From: Siphonodentalium dalli
Lineage: Eukaryota > Mollusca > Scaphopoda > Gadilida > Siphonodentaliidae
DNA: 64,000 nucleotides
Assembly (NCBI GenBank): GCA_032622095.1
Contig: CP136065.1
Coordinates: forward strand, 243,721,474 to 243,785,473
Reading direction: 5' to 3'
The notes below the pieces were generated by a model. That model searched no databases. It had not been told where the DNA came from and saw only the letters and a program-made list of their open reading frames with translations. Positions 38,801 through 49,857 of the stretch are shown in pieces (position 1 is the first letter of the stretch; every line of letters starts with the position of its first letter). A program made the translations under genes and the position numbers.

Positions 38801-39448
38801 CAAAAGTGGGGGTCGAATTTCAATCTGAATTTCGAACTTCAATCCAGATCGAAATTCGCCCAGATTGAAATTCAGATTGAAATTCAAACCTATAGATCGA
38901 GTAATTTCTCGAAGCTGAGCGTTAACTTGCTAGATTCTCTTATGGAAAGTATCAAAACTGCCAAGTTTCAGTCCGATCCAGCCATAAACAGTGCCACTTC
39001 CCTTCGGCACCTTGATATTGAAGGCTAAATGTTCTAAGTCCAGCGCCGTGGCTAAATTTTCCAAGTCCAGCAGTATCTCAAAATAAGTGAAAAAAATCAC
39101 TTTTGACCCAAAATTCGAGCAGGGGAGCACGAATTGGAACACAACAATGCATTTGAGGCAAACAAAAGTGGGGGTCGAATTTCAATCTGAATTTCGAACT
39201 TCAATCCAGATCGAAATTCGCCCAGATTGAAATTCAGATTGAAATTCAAACCTATAGATCGAGTAATTTCTCGAAGCTGAGCGTTAGTTTGCTTGATTCT
39301 CTTATGGAAAGTATCAAACATACCAAATTTCAGCTCAATCCAGCCTTAAACAATGCCACTTCCCTTCGGCACCTTGATATTGAAGGCGAAATGTTCCAAG
39401 TCCAGCGCCGTGGCTAAATTTTCCAAGTCCAGCAGTATCTCATAAAAA
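35869..39448 (+). repeat. Two tandem 1790-bp HOR units (A-B-A'-B-C)
   Basis: Units begin at 35869 and 37659. They match the units of the central run, and they are the last regular units before the disordered right edge. Confidence 0.92.
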
Positions 39449-42314
39449 GTGAAAAAAATCACTTTTGACCCAAAATTCGAGCAGGGGAGCACGAATTGGA
39501 ACACAACAATGAACTTAAGGCACAAAAAAGTGGGGGTCGAATTTCAATCTGAATTTCGAACGAATCTCCACCGAATTTCGAACGCTCAGATTGAAATTCA
39601 AACCTATAGATCGAGTAATTTCTCGAAGCTGAGCGTTAACTTGCTAGATTCTCTTATGGAAAGTATCAAAACTGCCAAGTTTCAGTCCGATCCAGCCATA
39701 AACAGTGCCACTTCCCTTCGGCACCTTGATATTGAAGGCTAAATGTTCTAAGTCCAGCGCCGTGGCTAAATTTTCCAAGTCCAGCAGTATCTCAAAATAA
39801 GTGAAAAAAATCACTTTTGACCCAAAATTCGAGCAGAGGAGCACGAATTGGAACACAACAATGCATTTGAGGCAAACAAAAGTGGGGGTCGAATTTCAAT
39901 CTGAATTTCGAACTTCAATCCAGATCGAAATTCGCCCAGATTGAAATTCAGATTGAAATTCAAACCTGTAGATCGAGTAATTTCTCGAAGCTGAGCGTTA
40001 GTTTGCTTGATTCTCTTATGGAAAGTATCAAACATGCCAATTTTCAGCTCAATCCAGCCATAAACAATGCCACTTCCCTTCGGCACCTTGATATTGAAGG
40101 CTAAATGTTCTAAGTCCAGCGCCGTGGCTAAATTTTCCAAGTCCAGCAGTATCTCAGAAAAAGTGAAAAAAATCACTTTTGACCCAAAATTCGAGCAGGG
40201 GAGCACGAATTGGAACACAACAATGCATTTGAGGCAAACAAAAGTGGGGGTCGAATTTCAATCTGAATTTCGAACTTCAATCCAGATCGAAATTCGCCCA
40301 GATTGAAATTCAGATTGAAATTCAAACCTATAGATCGAGTAATTTCTCGAAGCTGAGCGTTAGTTTGCTTGATTCTCTTATGGAAAGTATCAAACATACC
40401 AAATTTCAGCTCAATCCAGCCTTAAACAATGCCACTTCCCTTCGGCACCTTGATATTGAAGGCGAAATGTTCTAAGTCCAGCGCCGTGGCTAAATTTTCC
40501 AAGTCCAGCAGTATCTCATAAAAAGTGAAAAAAATCACTTTTGACCCAAAATTCGAGCAGGGGAGCACGAATTGGAACACAACAATGAACTTAAGGCACA
40601 AAAAAGTGGGGGTCGAATTTCAATCTGAATTTCGAACGAATCTCCACCGAATTTCGAACGCTCAGATTGAAATTCAAACCTATAGATCGAGTAATTTCTC
40701 GAAGCTGAGCGTTAACTTGCTAGATTCTCTTATGGAAAGTATCAAAACTGCCAAGTTTCAGTCCGATCCAGCCATAAACAGTGCCACTTCCCTTCGGCAC
40801 CTTGATATTGAAGGCTAAATGTTCTAAGTCCAGCGCCGTGGCTAAATTTTCCAAGTCCAGCAGTATCTCAAAATAAGTGAAAAAAATCACTTTTGACCCA
40901 AAATTCGAGCAGGGGAGCACGAATTGGAACACAACAATGCATTTGAGGCAAACAAAAGTGGGGGTCGAATTTCAATCTGAATTTCGAACTTCAATCCAGA
41001 TCGAAATTCGCCCAGATTGAAATTCAGATTGAAATTCAAACCTATAGATCGAGTAATTTCTCGAAGCTGAGCGTTAGTTTGCTTGATTCTCTTATGGAAA
41101 GTATCAAACATACCAAATTTCAGCTCAATCCAGCCTTAAACAATGCCACTTCCCTTCGGCACCTTGATATTGAAGGCGAAATGTTCTAAGTCCAGCGCCG
41201 TGGCTAAATTTTCCAAGTCCAGCAGTATCTCATAAAAAGTGAAAAAAATCACTTTTGACCCAAAATTCGAGCAGGGGAGCACGAATTGGAACACAACAAT
41301 GAACTTAAGGCACAAAAAAGTGGGGGTCGAATTTCAATCTGAATTTCGAACGAATCTCCACCGAATTTCGAACGCTCAGATTGAAATTCAAACCTATAGA
41401 TCGAGTAATTTCTCGAAGCTGAGCGTTAACTTGCTAGATTCTCTTATGGAAAGTATCAAAACTGCCAAGTTTCAGTCCGATCCAGCCATAAACAGTGCCA
41501 CTTCCCTTCGGCACCTTGATATTGAAGGCTAAATGTTCTAAGTCCAGCGCCGTGGCTAAATTTTCCAAGTCCAGCAGTATCTCAAAATAAGTGAAAAAAA
41601 TCACTTTTGACCCAAAATTCGAGCAGGGGAGCACGAATTGGAACACAACAATGCATTTGAGGCAAACAAAAGTGGGGGTCGAATTTCAATCTGAATTTCG
41701 AACTTCAATCCAGATCGAAATTCGCCCAGATTGAAATTCAGATTGAAATTCAAACCTATAGATCGAGTAATTTCTCGAAGCTGAGCGTTAACTTGCTAGA
41801 TTCTCTTATGGAAAGTATCAAAACTGCCAAGTTTCAGTCCGATCCAGCCATAAACAGTGCCACTTCCCTTCGGCACCTTGATATTGAAGGCTAAATGTTC
41901 TAAGTCCAGCGCCGTGGCTAAATTTTCCAAGTCCAGCAGTATCTCAAAATAAGTGAAAAAAATCACTTTTGACCCAAAATTCGAGCAGGGGAGCACGAAT
42001 TGGAACACAACAATGCATTTGAGGCAAACAAAAGTGGGGGTCGAATTTCAATCTGAATTTCGAACTTCAATCCAGATCGAAATTCGCCCAGATTGAAATT
42101 CAGATTGAAATTCAAACCTATAGATCGAGTAATTTCTCGAAGCTGAGCGTTAGTTTGCTTGATTCTCTTATGGAAAGTATCAAAACTGCCAAGTTTCAGT
42201 CCGATCCAGCCATAAACAGTGCCACTTCCCTTCGGCACCTTGATATTGAAGGCGAAATTTTCTAAGTCCAGCGCCGTGGCTAAATTTTCCAAGTCCAGCA
42301 GTATCTCAAAATAA
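39449..42314 (+). repeat. Irregular short HOR units near the array edge
   Basis: Units of three (39449, 1076 bp), two (40525, 714 bp) and three (41239, 1076 bp) monomers. The monomer at 39801 carries a C-like last third with catgccaattttcag and ccataaacaatgcc, and its right junction reads ctcagaaaaagtg, a third junction variant seen only from here on. The monomer at 41953 is another C/B hybrid. Sequence diversity rises steadily toward the right. Confidence 0.85.
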
Positions 42315-43734
42315 GTGAAAAAAATCACTTTTGACCCAAAATTCGAGCAGAGGAGCACGAATTGGAACACAACAATGCATTTGAGGCAAACAAAAGTGGG
42401 GGTCGAATTTCAATCTGAATTTCGAACTTCAATCCAGATCGAAATTCGCCCAGATTGAAATTCAGATTGAAATTCAAACCTATAGATCGAGTAATTTCTC
42501 GAAGCTGAGCGTTAGTTTGCTTGATTCTCTTATGGAAAGTATCAAACATACCAAATTTCAGCTCAATGCCACTTCCCTTCGGCACCTTGATATTGAAGGC
42601 GAAATGTTCTAAGTCCAGCGCCGTGGCTAAATTTTCCAAGTCCAGCAGTATCTCAGAAAAAGTGAAAAAAATCACTTTTGACCCAGAATTCGAGCAGGGG
42701 AGCACGAATTGGAACACAACAATGAACTTAAGGCACAAAAAAGTGGGGGTCGAATTTCAATCTGAATTTCGAACGAATCTCCACCGAATTTCAAACGCTC
42801 AGATTGAAATTCAAACCTATAGATCGAGTAATTTCTCGAAGCTGAGCGTTAACTTGCTAGATTCTCTTATGGAAAGTATCAAAACTGCCAAGTTTCAGTC
42901 CGATCCAGCCATAAACAGTGCCACTTCCCTTCGGCACCTTGATATTGAAGGCTAAATGTTCTAAGTCCAGCGCCGTGGCTAAATTTTCCAAGTCCAGCAG
43001 TATCCTAGAAAAAGTGAAAAAAATCACTTTTGACCCAAAATTCGAGCAGGGGAGCACGAATTGGAACACAACAATGCATTTGAGGCAAACAAAAGTGGGG
43101 GTCGAATTTCAATCTGAATTTCGAACTTCAATCCAGATCGAAATTCGCCCAGATTGAAATTCAGATTGAAATTCAAACCTATAGATCGAGTAATTTCTCG
43201 AAGCTGAGCGTTAGTTTGCTTGATTCTCTTATGGAAAGTATCAAACATGCCAATTTTCAGCTCAATCCAGCCATAAACAATGCCACTTCCCTTCGGCACC
43301 TTGATATTGAAGGCTAAATTTTCTAAGTCCAGCGCCGTGGCTAAATTTTCCAAGTCCAGCAGTATCTCAGAAAAAGTGAAAAAAATCACTTTGGACCCAA
43401 AATTCGAGCAGGGGAGCACGAATTGGACCACAACAACGAAGTTGGGGCAAAAAAAAGTGGGGGTTGAATTTCAATCTGAATTTCGAACTTCGAACGAATA
43501 TCCACCGAATTTCGAACGCTCAGATTGAAATTCAAACCTATAGATCGAGTAATTTCTCGAAGCTGAGCGTTAGTTTGCTAGATTCTCTTATGGAAAGTAT
43601 CAAAACTGCCAAGTTTCAGTCCGATCCAGCCATAAACAGTGCCACTTCCCTTCGGCACCTTGATATTGAAGGCTAAATGTTCTAAGTCCAGCGCCGTGGC
43701 TAAATTTTCCAAGTCCAGCAGTATCTCAAAATAA
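42315..43734 (+). repeat. Duplicated 1420-bp edge block, copy 1
   Basis: Order C (347 bp), A (352), C-like (362), D (359). The C has lost 15 bp between two copies of caat, leaving ctcaatgccac. The D monomer (43376) is more diverged: it has ctttggaccc, accacaacaacgaag and an extra cttcgaa relative to A. The same four-monomer block recurs at 44772-46191. Confidence 0.88.
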
Positions 43735-44771
43735 GTGAAAAAAATCACTTTTGACCCAAAATTCGAGCAGGGGAGCACGAATTGGAACACAACAATGCAT
43801 TTGAGGCAAACAAAAGTGGGGGTCGAATTTCAATCTGAATTTCGAACTTCAATCCAGATCGAAATTCGCCCAGATTGAAATTCAGATTGAAATTCAAACC
43901 TATAGATCGAGTAATTTCTCGAAGCTGAGCGTTAACTTGCTAGATTCTCTTATGGAAAGTATCAAAACTGCCAAGTTTCAGTCCGATCCAGCCATAAACA
44001 GTGCCACTTCCCTTCGGCACCTTGATATTGAAGGCTAAATGTTCTAAGTCCAGCGCCGTGGCTAAATTTTCCAAGTCCAGCAGTATCTCAAAATAAGTGA
44101 AAAAAATCACTTTTGACCCAAAATTCGAGCAGGGGAGCACGAATTGGAACACAACAATGCATTTGAGGCAAACAAAAGTGGGGGTCGAATTTCAATCTGA
44201 ATTTCGAACTTCAATCCAGATCGAAATTCGCCCAGATTGAAATTCAGATTGAAATTCAAACCTATAGATCGAGTAATTTCTCGAAGCTGAGCGTTAACTT
44301 GCTAGATTCTCTTATGGAAAGTATCAAAACTGCCAAGTTTCAGTCCGATCCAGCCATAAACAGTGCCACTTCCCTTCGGCACCTTGATATTGAAGGCTAA
44401 ATGTTCTAAGTCCAGCGCCGTGGCTAAATTTTCCAAGTCCAGCAGTATCTCAAAATAAGTGAAAAAAATCACTTTTGACCCAAAATTCGAGCAGGGGAGC
44501 ACGAATTGGAACACAACAATGCATTTGAGGCAAACAAAAGTGGGGGTCGAATTTCAATCTGAATTTCGAACTTCAATCCAGATCGAAATTCGCCCAGATT
44601 GAAATTCAGATTGAAATTCAAACCTATAGATCGAGTAATTTCTCGAAGCTGAGCGTTAGTTTGCTTGATTCTCTTATGGAAAGTATCAAACATGCCTTGA
44701 TATTGAAGGCTAAATGTTCTAAGTCCAGCGCCGTGGCTAAATTTTCCAAGTCCAGCAGTATCTCAAAATAA
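43735..44771 (+). repeat. Two B monomers and a truncated C between edge duplicates
   Basis: Monomers begin at 43735, 44097 and 44459. The third is only 313 bp: it jumps from aaacatgcc directly to ttgatattgaagg, a deletion of 49 bp relative to C. Confidence 0.87.
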
Positions 44772-46191
44772 GTGAAAAAAATCACTTTTGACCCAAAATT
44801 CGAGCAGGGGAGCACGAATTGGAACACAACAATGCATTTGAGGCAAACAAAAGTGGGGGTCGAATTTCAATCTGAATTTCGAACTTCAATCCAGATCGAA
44901 ATTCGCCCAGATTGAAATTCAGATTGAAATTCAAACCTATAGATCGAGTAATTTCTCGAAGCTGAGCGTTAGTTTGCTTGATTCTCTTATGGAAAGTATC
45001 AAACATACCAAATTTCAGCTCAATGCCACTTCCCTTCGGCACCTTGATATTGAAGGCGAAATGTTCTAAGTCCAGCGCCGTGGCTAAATTTTCCAAGTCC
45101 AGCAGTATCTCAGAAAAAGTGAAAAAAATCACTTTTGACCCAAAATTCGAGCAGGGGAGCACGAATTGGAACACAACAATGAACTTAAGGCACAAAAAAG
45201 TGGGGGTCGAATTTCAATCTGAATTTCGAACGAATCTCCACCGAATTTCAAACGCTCAGATTGAAATTCAAACCTATAGATCGAGTAATTTCTCGAAGCT
45301 GAGCGTTAACTTGCTAGATTCTCTTATGGAAAGTATCAAAACTGCCAAGTTTCAGTCCGATCCAGCCATAAACAGTGCCACTTCCCTTCGGCACCTTGAT
45401 ATTGAAGGCTAAATGTTCTAAGTCCAGCGCCGTGGCTAAATTTTCCAAGTCCAGCAGTATCCTAGAAAAAGTGAAAAAAATCACTTTTGACCCAAAATTC
45501 GAGCAGGGGAGCACGAATTGGAACACAACAATGCATTTGAGGCAAACAAAAGTGGGGGTCGAATTTCAATCTGAATTTCGAACTTCAATCCAGATCGAAA
45601 TTCGCCCAGATTGAAATTCAGATTGAAATTCAAACCTATAGATCGAGTAATTTCTCGAAGCTGAGCGTTAGTTTGCTTGATTCTCTTATGGAAAGTATCA
45701 AACATGCCAATTTTCAGCTCAATCCAGCCATAAACAATGCCACTTCCCTTCGGCACCTTGATATTGAAGGCTAAATTTTCTAAGTCCAGCGCCGTGGCTA
45801 AATTTTCCAAGTCCAGCAGTATCTCAGAAAAAGTGAAAAAAATCACTTTGGACCCAAAATTCGAGCAGGGGAGCACGAATTGGACCACAACAACGAAGTT
45901 GGGGCAAAAAAAAGTGGGGGTTGAATTTCAATCTGAATTTCGAACTTCGAACGAATATCCACCGAATTTCGAACGCTCAGATTGAAATTCAAACCTATAG
46001 ATCGAGTAATTTCTCGAAGCTGAGCGTTAGTTTGCTAGATTCTCTTATGGAAAGTGTAAAAAATGCCAAGTTTCAGCCCGATCCAGCCATAAGCAATGCC
46101 ACTTCCCTTCGGCACCTTAATATTGAAGGCGAAATTTTCTAAGTCCAGCGCCGTGCCTAAATTTTATAAGTCCAGCAATATCTCAGAAAAA
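44772..46191 (+). repeat. Duplicated 1420-bp edge block, copy 2
   Basis: Same monomer order and lengths (347, 352, 362, 359) as 42315-43734, including the 15-bp deletion and the cctagaaaaagtg junction. Differences include cccaaaattc against cccagaattc in the A monomer, and the last third of D, which here reads gtgtaaaaaatgcc and cataagcaatgcc. The D end at 43376 has been replaced by the core A/B ending, which suggests conversion of copy 1 from the core. Confidence 0.88.
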
Positions 46192-46582
46192 GTGAAAAAA
46201 ATCACTTTTGACCCAAAATTCGAGCAGGGGAGCACGAATTGGAACACAACAATGAACTTAAGGCACAAAAAAGTGGGGTCGAATTTCAATCTGAATTTCG
46301 AACGAATCTCCACCGAATTTCGAACGCTCAGATTGAAATTCAAACCTATAGATCGAGTAATTTCTCGAAGCTGAGCGTTAACTTGCTAGATTCTCTTATG
46401 GAAAGTATCAAAACTGCCAAGTTTCAGTCCGATCCAGCCATAAACAGTGCCACTTCCCTTCGGCACCTTGATATTGAAGGCGAAATTTTCTAAGTCCAGC
46501 GCCGTGCCTAAATTTGATGCACTTGATGCAAAAAAAAGTGGGGGTCGAATCTCCACCGAATTTCGAACTTCGAACTTCGATC
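46192..46582 (+). repeat. Terminal degenerate monomers and right array boundary
   Basis: A final A-like monomer starts at 46192. It lacks one G in the gtggggg run and is preceded by the diverged attttataag and cagcaatatc. After cgccgtgcctaaattt (46516) the sequence drops most of the next monomer. It resumes at aaaaaaaagtgggggtcgaa, then has a shortened middle segment ending in ttcgaacttcgatcc. The short direct repeat gatgca flanks cttga at the scar (46517-46530). Satellite similarity ends at about 46582. Confidence 0.85.
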
Positions 46583-46634
46583 CAACTTCACGGACCTTAT
46601 ATAATCAGCATAATACATGTACATGCACATATAT

Positions 46635-47225
46635 CTAGGAATTAAATGCTACATCAAAGAGATATGTTTTGAGGCCGGTCTTAAACTTATTTAAATCAGT
46701 GAATATTTTCAAGTGAGGTGGAATGCTATTCCATAGATGTGGACCTGCAAATGATAATGCCTTATCGCCAAACGTTTTCTGTTTGTTGAAAGGAATGTAC
46801 AAAAGCATACTGCTATCAGATCGTAATCCATATGTACACACATTTCTGTCTTTGATCATATCCTGTATATACAATGGTGACATGTTATTACGAGATTTGA
46901 ATACAAGCAAAATAATTTTGAACATGATTCGATACTCCACTGGCAGCCAGTGTAATAATTGCTTGAGAACTGGAGTTATATGTTCATGCCGAGGAGTGTA
47001 TGATACAACTCGCGCCGCAGCATTTAGCACTTTTTGCAGGCGATCACACTGGTAATCCGGTAGTCCATACAGTAAAGAATTACAGTAATCTAAGTGTGAC
47101 GTGACAAAAGCATGGACCAATGTCTTAGTTGAGTCTACATCGAGGTATTGTCTAATTTGTCGGATTTTGTATAAACCTCTGGACGCCTTCTTACACATAT
47201 TAGAGATATGGTTATCCATTGTCAT
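46635..47225 (-). pseudogene. RT thumb and C-terminal domain of the CR1/L2-like element, frameshifted
   Basis: An open frame of 196 codons that continues the RT in a shifted frame. Visible motifs are HLDYCNSLLYGLP, AARVVSYTPRHEHITP, LHWLPVEYRI and LWNSIPPHLK. The end FKTGLKTYLFDVAF before the stop is the usual C terminus of CR1/L2-like ORF2 proteins. The frame change from the upstream piece falls in the overlap at 47222-47240 and needs a single-base gain or loss. The coding sequence is otherwise unbroken, so the copy is fairly young but not autonomous. Confidence 0.87.
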
Positions 47226-48076
47226 GTTTGTGTCAAAATACGAACTGCGAAATTGCGAACAGTGTCCTTTGTTGGTATGTCGGCGTCTCCCACATGAATT
47301 GAACTGATGTTGACTTTCTGAAGTTGTTGTCGAGAACCAATGATTATGAATTCAGTCTTATCGTCATTTATCATGAGTCGGTTGGTAATCATCCACGCTC
47401 TAATGTCCACAATACAGTTCTCCACAATTTGACGGGCTTTAGTTTCGCCTCTCTCCGTCGGTCGAAATGAAAAGTAGATTTGGGTATCATCTGCATAGCC
47501 GTGAACATCGGGGAGGTGACTTTCAACAACTGAGAATAATTTTGAAATGTAGAATAAGAACAGCACGGGTCCAAGACAAGTTCCTTGTGGAACTCCGCAC
47601 TCGATGGGGAAATTTGTAGACTTTGAGCCATTAATGGATATTTGCTGTGATCGGTTCGTGAGGTAAGATTCCAACCAGATAGCTGCAGTGCCGCAAACAC
47701 CAAAGTCAGATTGTAGAGTATCTAGAAGAATATCATGGCGGACGGTGTCGAAAGCAGCGCTCAAATCTAGTAGCACAATCAGAGTGACCTTTCTTGTTTC
47801 CATGCTGCAGAGAATATTATTTTGGACTTTAAGCAGCGCGGTTTCAGTTGAATGGTGTTGACGGAAAGCAGAAGTGTTTATTGGAAGAGGTGCATGTTGT
47901 TCGCTGTGCCGAATGAGTTGGTCTATCACTGCCTTTTCGCACAATTTAGAAATGAAGGATAGGTTGCTGACGGGTCGGAAGTTCTTGAAAACAAGGTCAG
48001 CACCGGATTTCTTGAGAAGAGGGTGAACTATGGCTGTTTTCCAGCTACTGGGAACATGTCCTTGGCTTAATGACAA
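47222..48076 (-). pseudogene. Reverse transcriptase domain, CR1/L2-like, 5' truncated
   Basis: An open frame of 284 codons reading through RT fingers and palm. Motifs seen in order: SSWKTAIVHPLLKK and FRPVSNLSFISKLCE (RT motifs 1-2), LDLSAAFDTV with the first catalytic Asp (motif A), CGVPQGTCLGP (motif B), YADDTQIY with the catalytic Asp pair (motif C), then KTEFIIIG. These are the standard non-LTR RT blocks in the form used by CR1/L2 elements, which prime reverse transcription at the target site. The N-terminal endonuclease is absent. The frame is lost at about 47232, where the protein continues in another frame. The apparent TTG start follows a stop and is not a true initiation site. Confidence 0.88.
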
Positions 48077-48107
48077 TTACAATCAACATAATTTAACATA
48101 TATCACA

Positions 48108-48868
48108 TTAAGTATGGATCATATTAGAAACTGGATCCATATACTCCAGAACGTCGATCTCCACTGCGCCGAAAACTCTCTTGAGATGTCCGATTGAATG
48201 ATCAACATTTCGATACGTCATCTTCCGTGGCCCAAGCTTCCAACCTGCCCTCAGTTGGATGATGATTGCTTCCAGGAAGGTTTTCTCTTTCTTTAGGAAA
48301 TCTATCATCCTGAAAATGTTCGGGTGGGAGCATGATGGCTCCCTTCTACCCACAACTCTGTTATGTAGTCCGTGAATTGGGTGACAGCTTCTAGACCATT
48401 GTTGTTACTCGCAGGATAATCTTCTAGATCTTCAAACCATGCATCACCAACCATCGCGACCGGTTCCATATGGAGGGCTAGAGCTCATAGTATGAGAGTC
48501 TTATGATAATTTCCTTCAGTGTCTTCATATAGCTGTTGCGGTGGCATTTCTTTACATTTTTCAACACTGCTTGACCGGAAAGCAATAGGCAACCTTTTAT
48601 TATGGCTGTCGGGTATGTAGCTGTCAGGGTATTTTCGGCGGCTGTCTCATAATATGTAAACATTGCTCTTGGACTAGTGGTGATGTCTATTTCTGCTGCC
48701 TTCTCTTTCAATGTTGAATAATCGTTGGTATGTCCGTTTAGTTCTGTTCGGAAGGAAACCATACACCAAATGAGACATTTTTCCGGCGACGAATGCATGT
48801 ATAGTATACAGATCGAAGAAGATTGTTGGACTTTTTATCAAACGTATCATGGCAGAAAATTTAAGCAA
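48108..48868 (-). pseudogene. Decayed MULE (Mutator-like) transposase
   Basis: Three frames read in order on the minus strand give a recognisable MULE core of the FLYWCH-associated animal type. Around 48690-48830: FDLYTIHAF, LVYGFLPNRTKRTYQRLF. Around 48570-48720: ETAAEN, YPTAIIKGC and GQAVLKNVKKC. At 48380-48470: AWFEDLEDYP followed by FTDYITELWVEG. At 48200-48345: SHPNIFRMIDFLKKEK and IQLRAGW. The family normally has a catalytic Asp where this copy reads MFTYYE and a His in KGCxFH, both changed here. The central RTNN..E..H segment is missing at about 48350. With at least two frameshifts it is inactive. The N-terminal zinc finger was not found. Confidence 0.75.
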
Positions 48869-49479
48869 GTTTAAGCAACAGCTATGTTCTCAAGATTCTC
48901 TCTGGTTGTGAAGATGATAATCGTTTCGGTGTGTCAGGGTCATGGTTATGGTTGTCACTGTGTGGTGTCACCACGTGGTTATTAAGGCAACTAGTTGGTC
49001 ATGTGCGAACACTATCCTAACACACATCAAGAGCTGGATGATTATGAAAACACGATAGTCGAGTTTGACCGTAAGTTCTGCGGTACTCTAGTACTGAATA
49101 CACCAAGGCGCGTTTTCGGCTCAAGCTTCGAAATTCTTACTTTTACGTGATCAAACAATCAACTGGGGCAAACGGGATAACAATCTGTTCGCAACTATTT
49201 CTCGGGCTTCCAGATGTTGCATGTGGATCATATAACCAGAGTTTACATACATCATAGTTATGTGCTACGTAGTGTCCAAATCAGCGTCATCATTGAATCA
49301 CCGTATAAGTCTGACGCCAATACCCGTTATCAACCACGCTAGGGGAGATAGGGTGAACCGATCGCGTTTGTTTTTTTCACACCTGGCAAAGACATTGGCA
49401 TAAATTTCAAACATGATGAGTGAGGTTGCTTCCGAAGAAGTTGTTCGTATCTCCCGGAATGTTGTCCGTATCTCCATGA
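48869..49479. other. No recognisable feature
   Basis: About 600 bases of unique-looking sequence between the MULE relic and the YR retrotransposon relic. I see no motif-bearing reading frame, tandem repeat or long inverted repeat. It may hold older remains of either element. Confidence 0.5.
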
Positions 49480-49579
49480 ATGTGCTTCGCCGATCACCCG
49501 GTGAATCGATGTGTTATTAATTCCGGTCTATTGATTGACCATTCAAAAGCCGGCAGTTCGGTGCACAGTTCATCCACAT

Positions 49580-49857
49580 TCTCTATGAAAGCATTAACTA
49601 CGATAGTTGTTCACAAGTTGGCATTATTTATTTCTGGTAATTCAAATCGTGAATTCGTTAAGTATCTTATCGGAACAAGTATTCCTAACTGGAGTTCGCA
49701 CTATACCGTCGTGTTCATACGAGGGTCGAAATTTGTTGGCAGTGACGTCTCAAATCACAGTCTCGGATCTGCTTCTTTGTGGCGGGGTTAAAGGTTATGT
49801 TGTCGACCCGTTCGATGTTCCGCCGTTTGTTTCATTTGGAAGACGACGCCATCATAA
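49580..49857 (+). pseudogene. YR-retrotransposon reverse transcriptase, N-terminal fragment
   Basis: In one frame LALFISGNSNREFVKYLIG, then in the next frame TGVRTIP, GRNLLAVTSQITVSDLL and GYVVDPFDVPPFVSF. This follows the conserved opening of Ngaro/DIRS reverse transcriptases (hPn..Fv..Li.GF..G, then NL.sA...P..v, then G.i.GPFd.PPf). The frame change lies near 49680. Downstream of 49857 the expected catalytic palm is not readable, and a 69-codon minus-strand frame of unknown nature (49832-50041) occupies the gap. Confidence 0.65.

Larger units (their letters stand above)
1..46582. repeat. Higher-order satellite DNA array, about 130 monomers
   Basis: The whole stretch is built head to tail from one satellite family. 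Each monomer can be phased on the motif gtgaaaaaaatcac, which recurs every 352 or 362 bp from position 29 to 46192. Four monomer types can be told apart: A (352 bp), B and C (362 bp, differing mainly in their last third) and D (359 bp, only at the right edge). They alternate in fixed orders, giving higher-order units of mostly 1790 and 1438 bp. Equivalent positions in different units look identical apart from scattered single-base changes, which implies recent homogenisation by unequal exchange or conversion. The array starts before base 1 and ends at about 46582. The many short open frames inside it are by-products: 352 and 362 are not multiples of three and stops recur in every monomer. A centromeric or pericentromeric location is an inference only. 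Confidence 0.97.
46583..48076 (-). mobile_element. 5'-truncated CR1/L2-like non-LTR retrotransposon
   Basis: A minus-strand relic holding only the reverse transcriptase and its C-terminal part. The 5' end is cut just before the RT (an in-frame stop sits at 48077-48079), as expected from incomplete target-primed reverse transcription or decay. The 3' untranslated part after the stop at 46635 is only about 50 bases before satellite DNA begins. The 3' end is therefore either short or lost at the junction. The neighbour upstream is a MULE relic on the same strand. Confidence 0.8.

Noticed and set aside
42325-42738. Longer minus-strand frames of 135-137 codons at the array edge
   Set aside because: They arise because the C-type last third loses a stop on the minus strand. 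The residues are the same satellite translations, with no domain.
1-46582. CRISPR array or bacterial-type repeat
   Set aside because: There are no short direct repeats with unique spacers. The repeat unit is 352-362 bp throughout and the flanks are eukaryotic transposons.
46723-47055. 110-codon plus-strand frame
   Set aside because: Antisense shadow of the CR1/L2-like reverse transcriptase.
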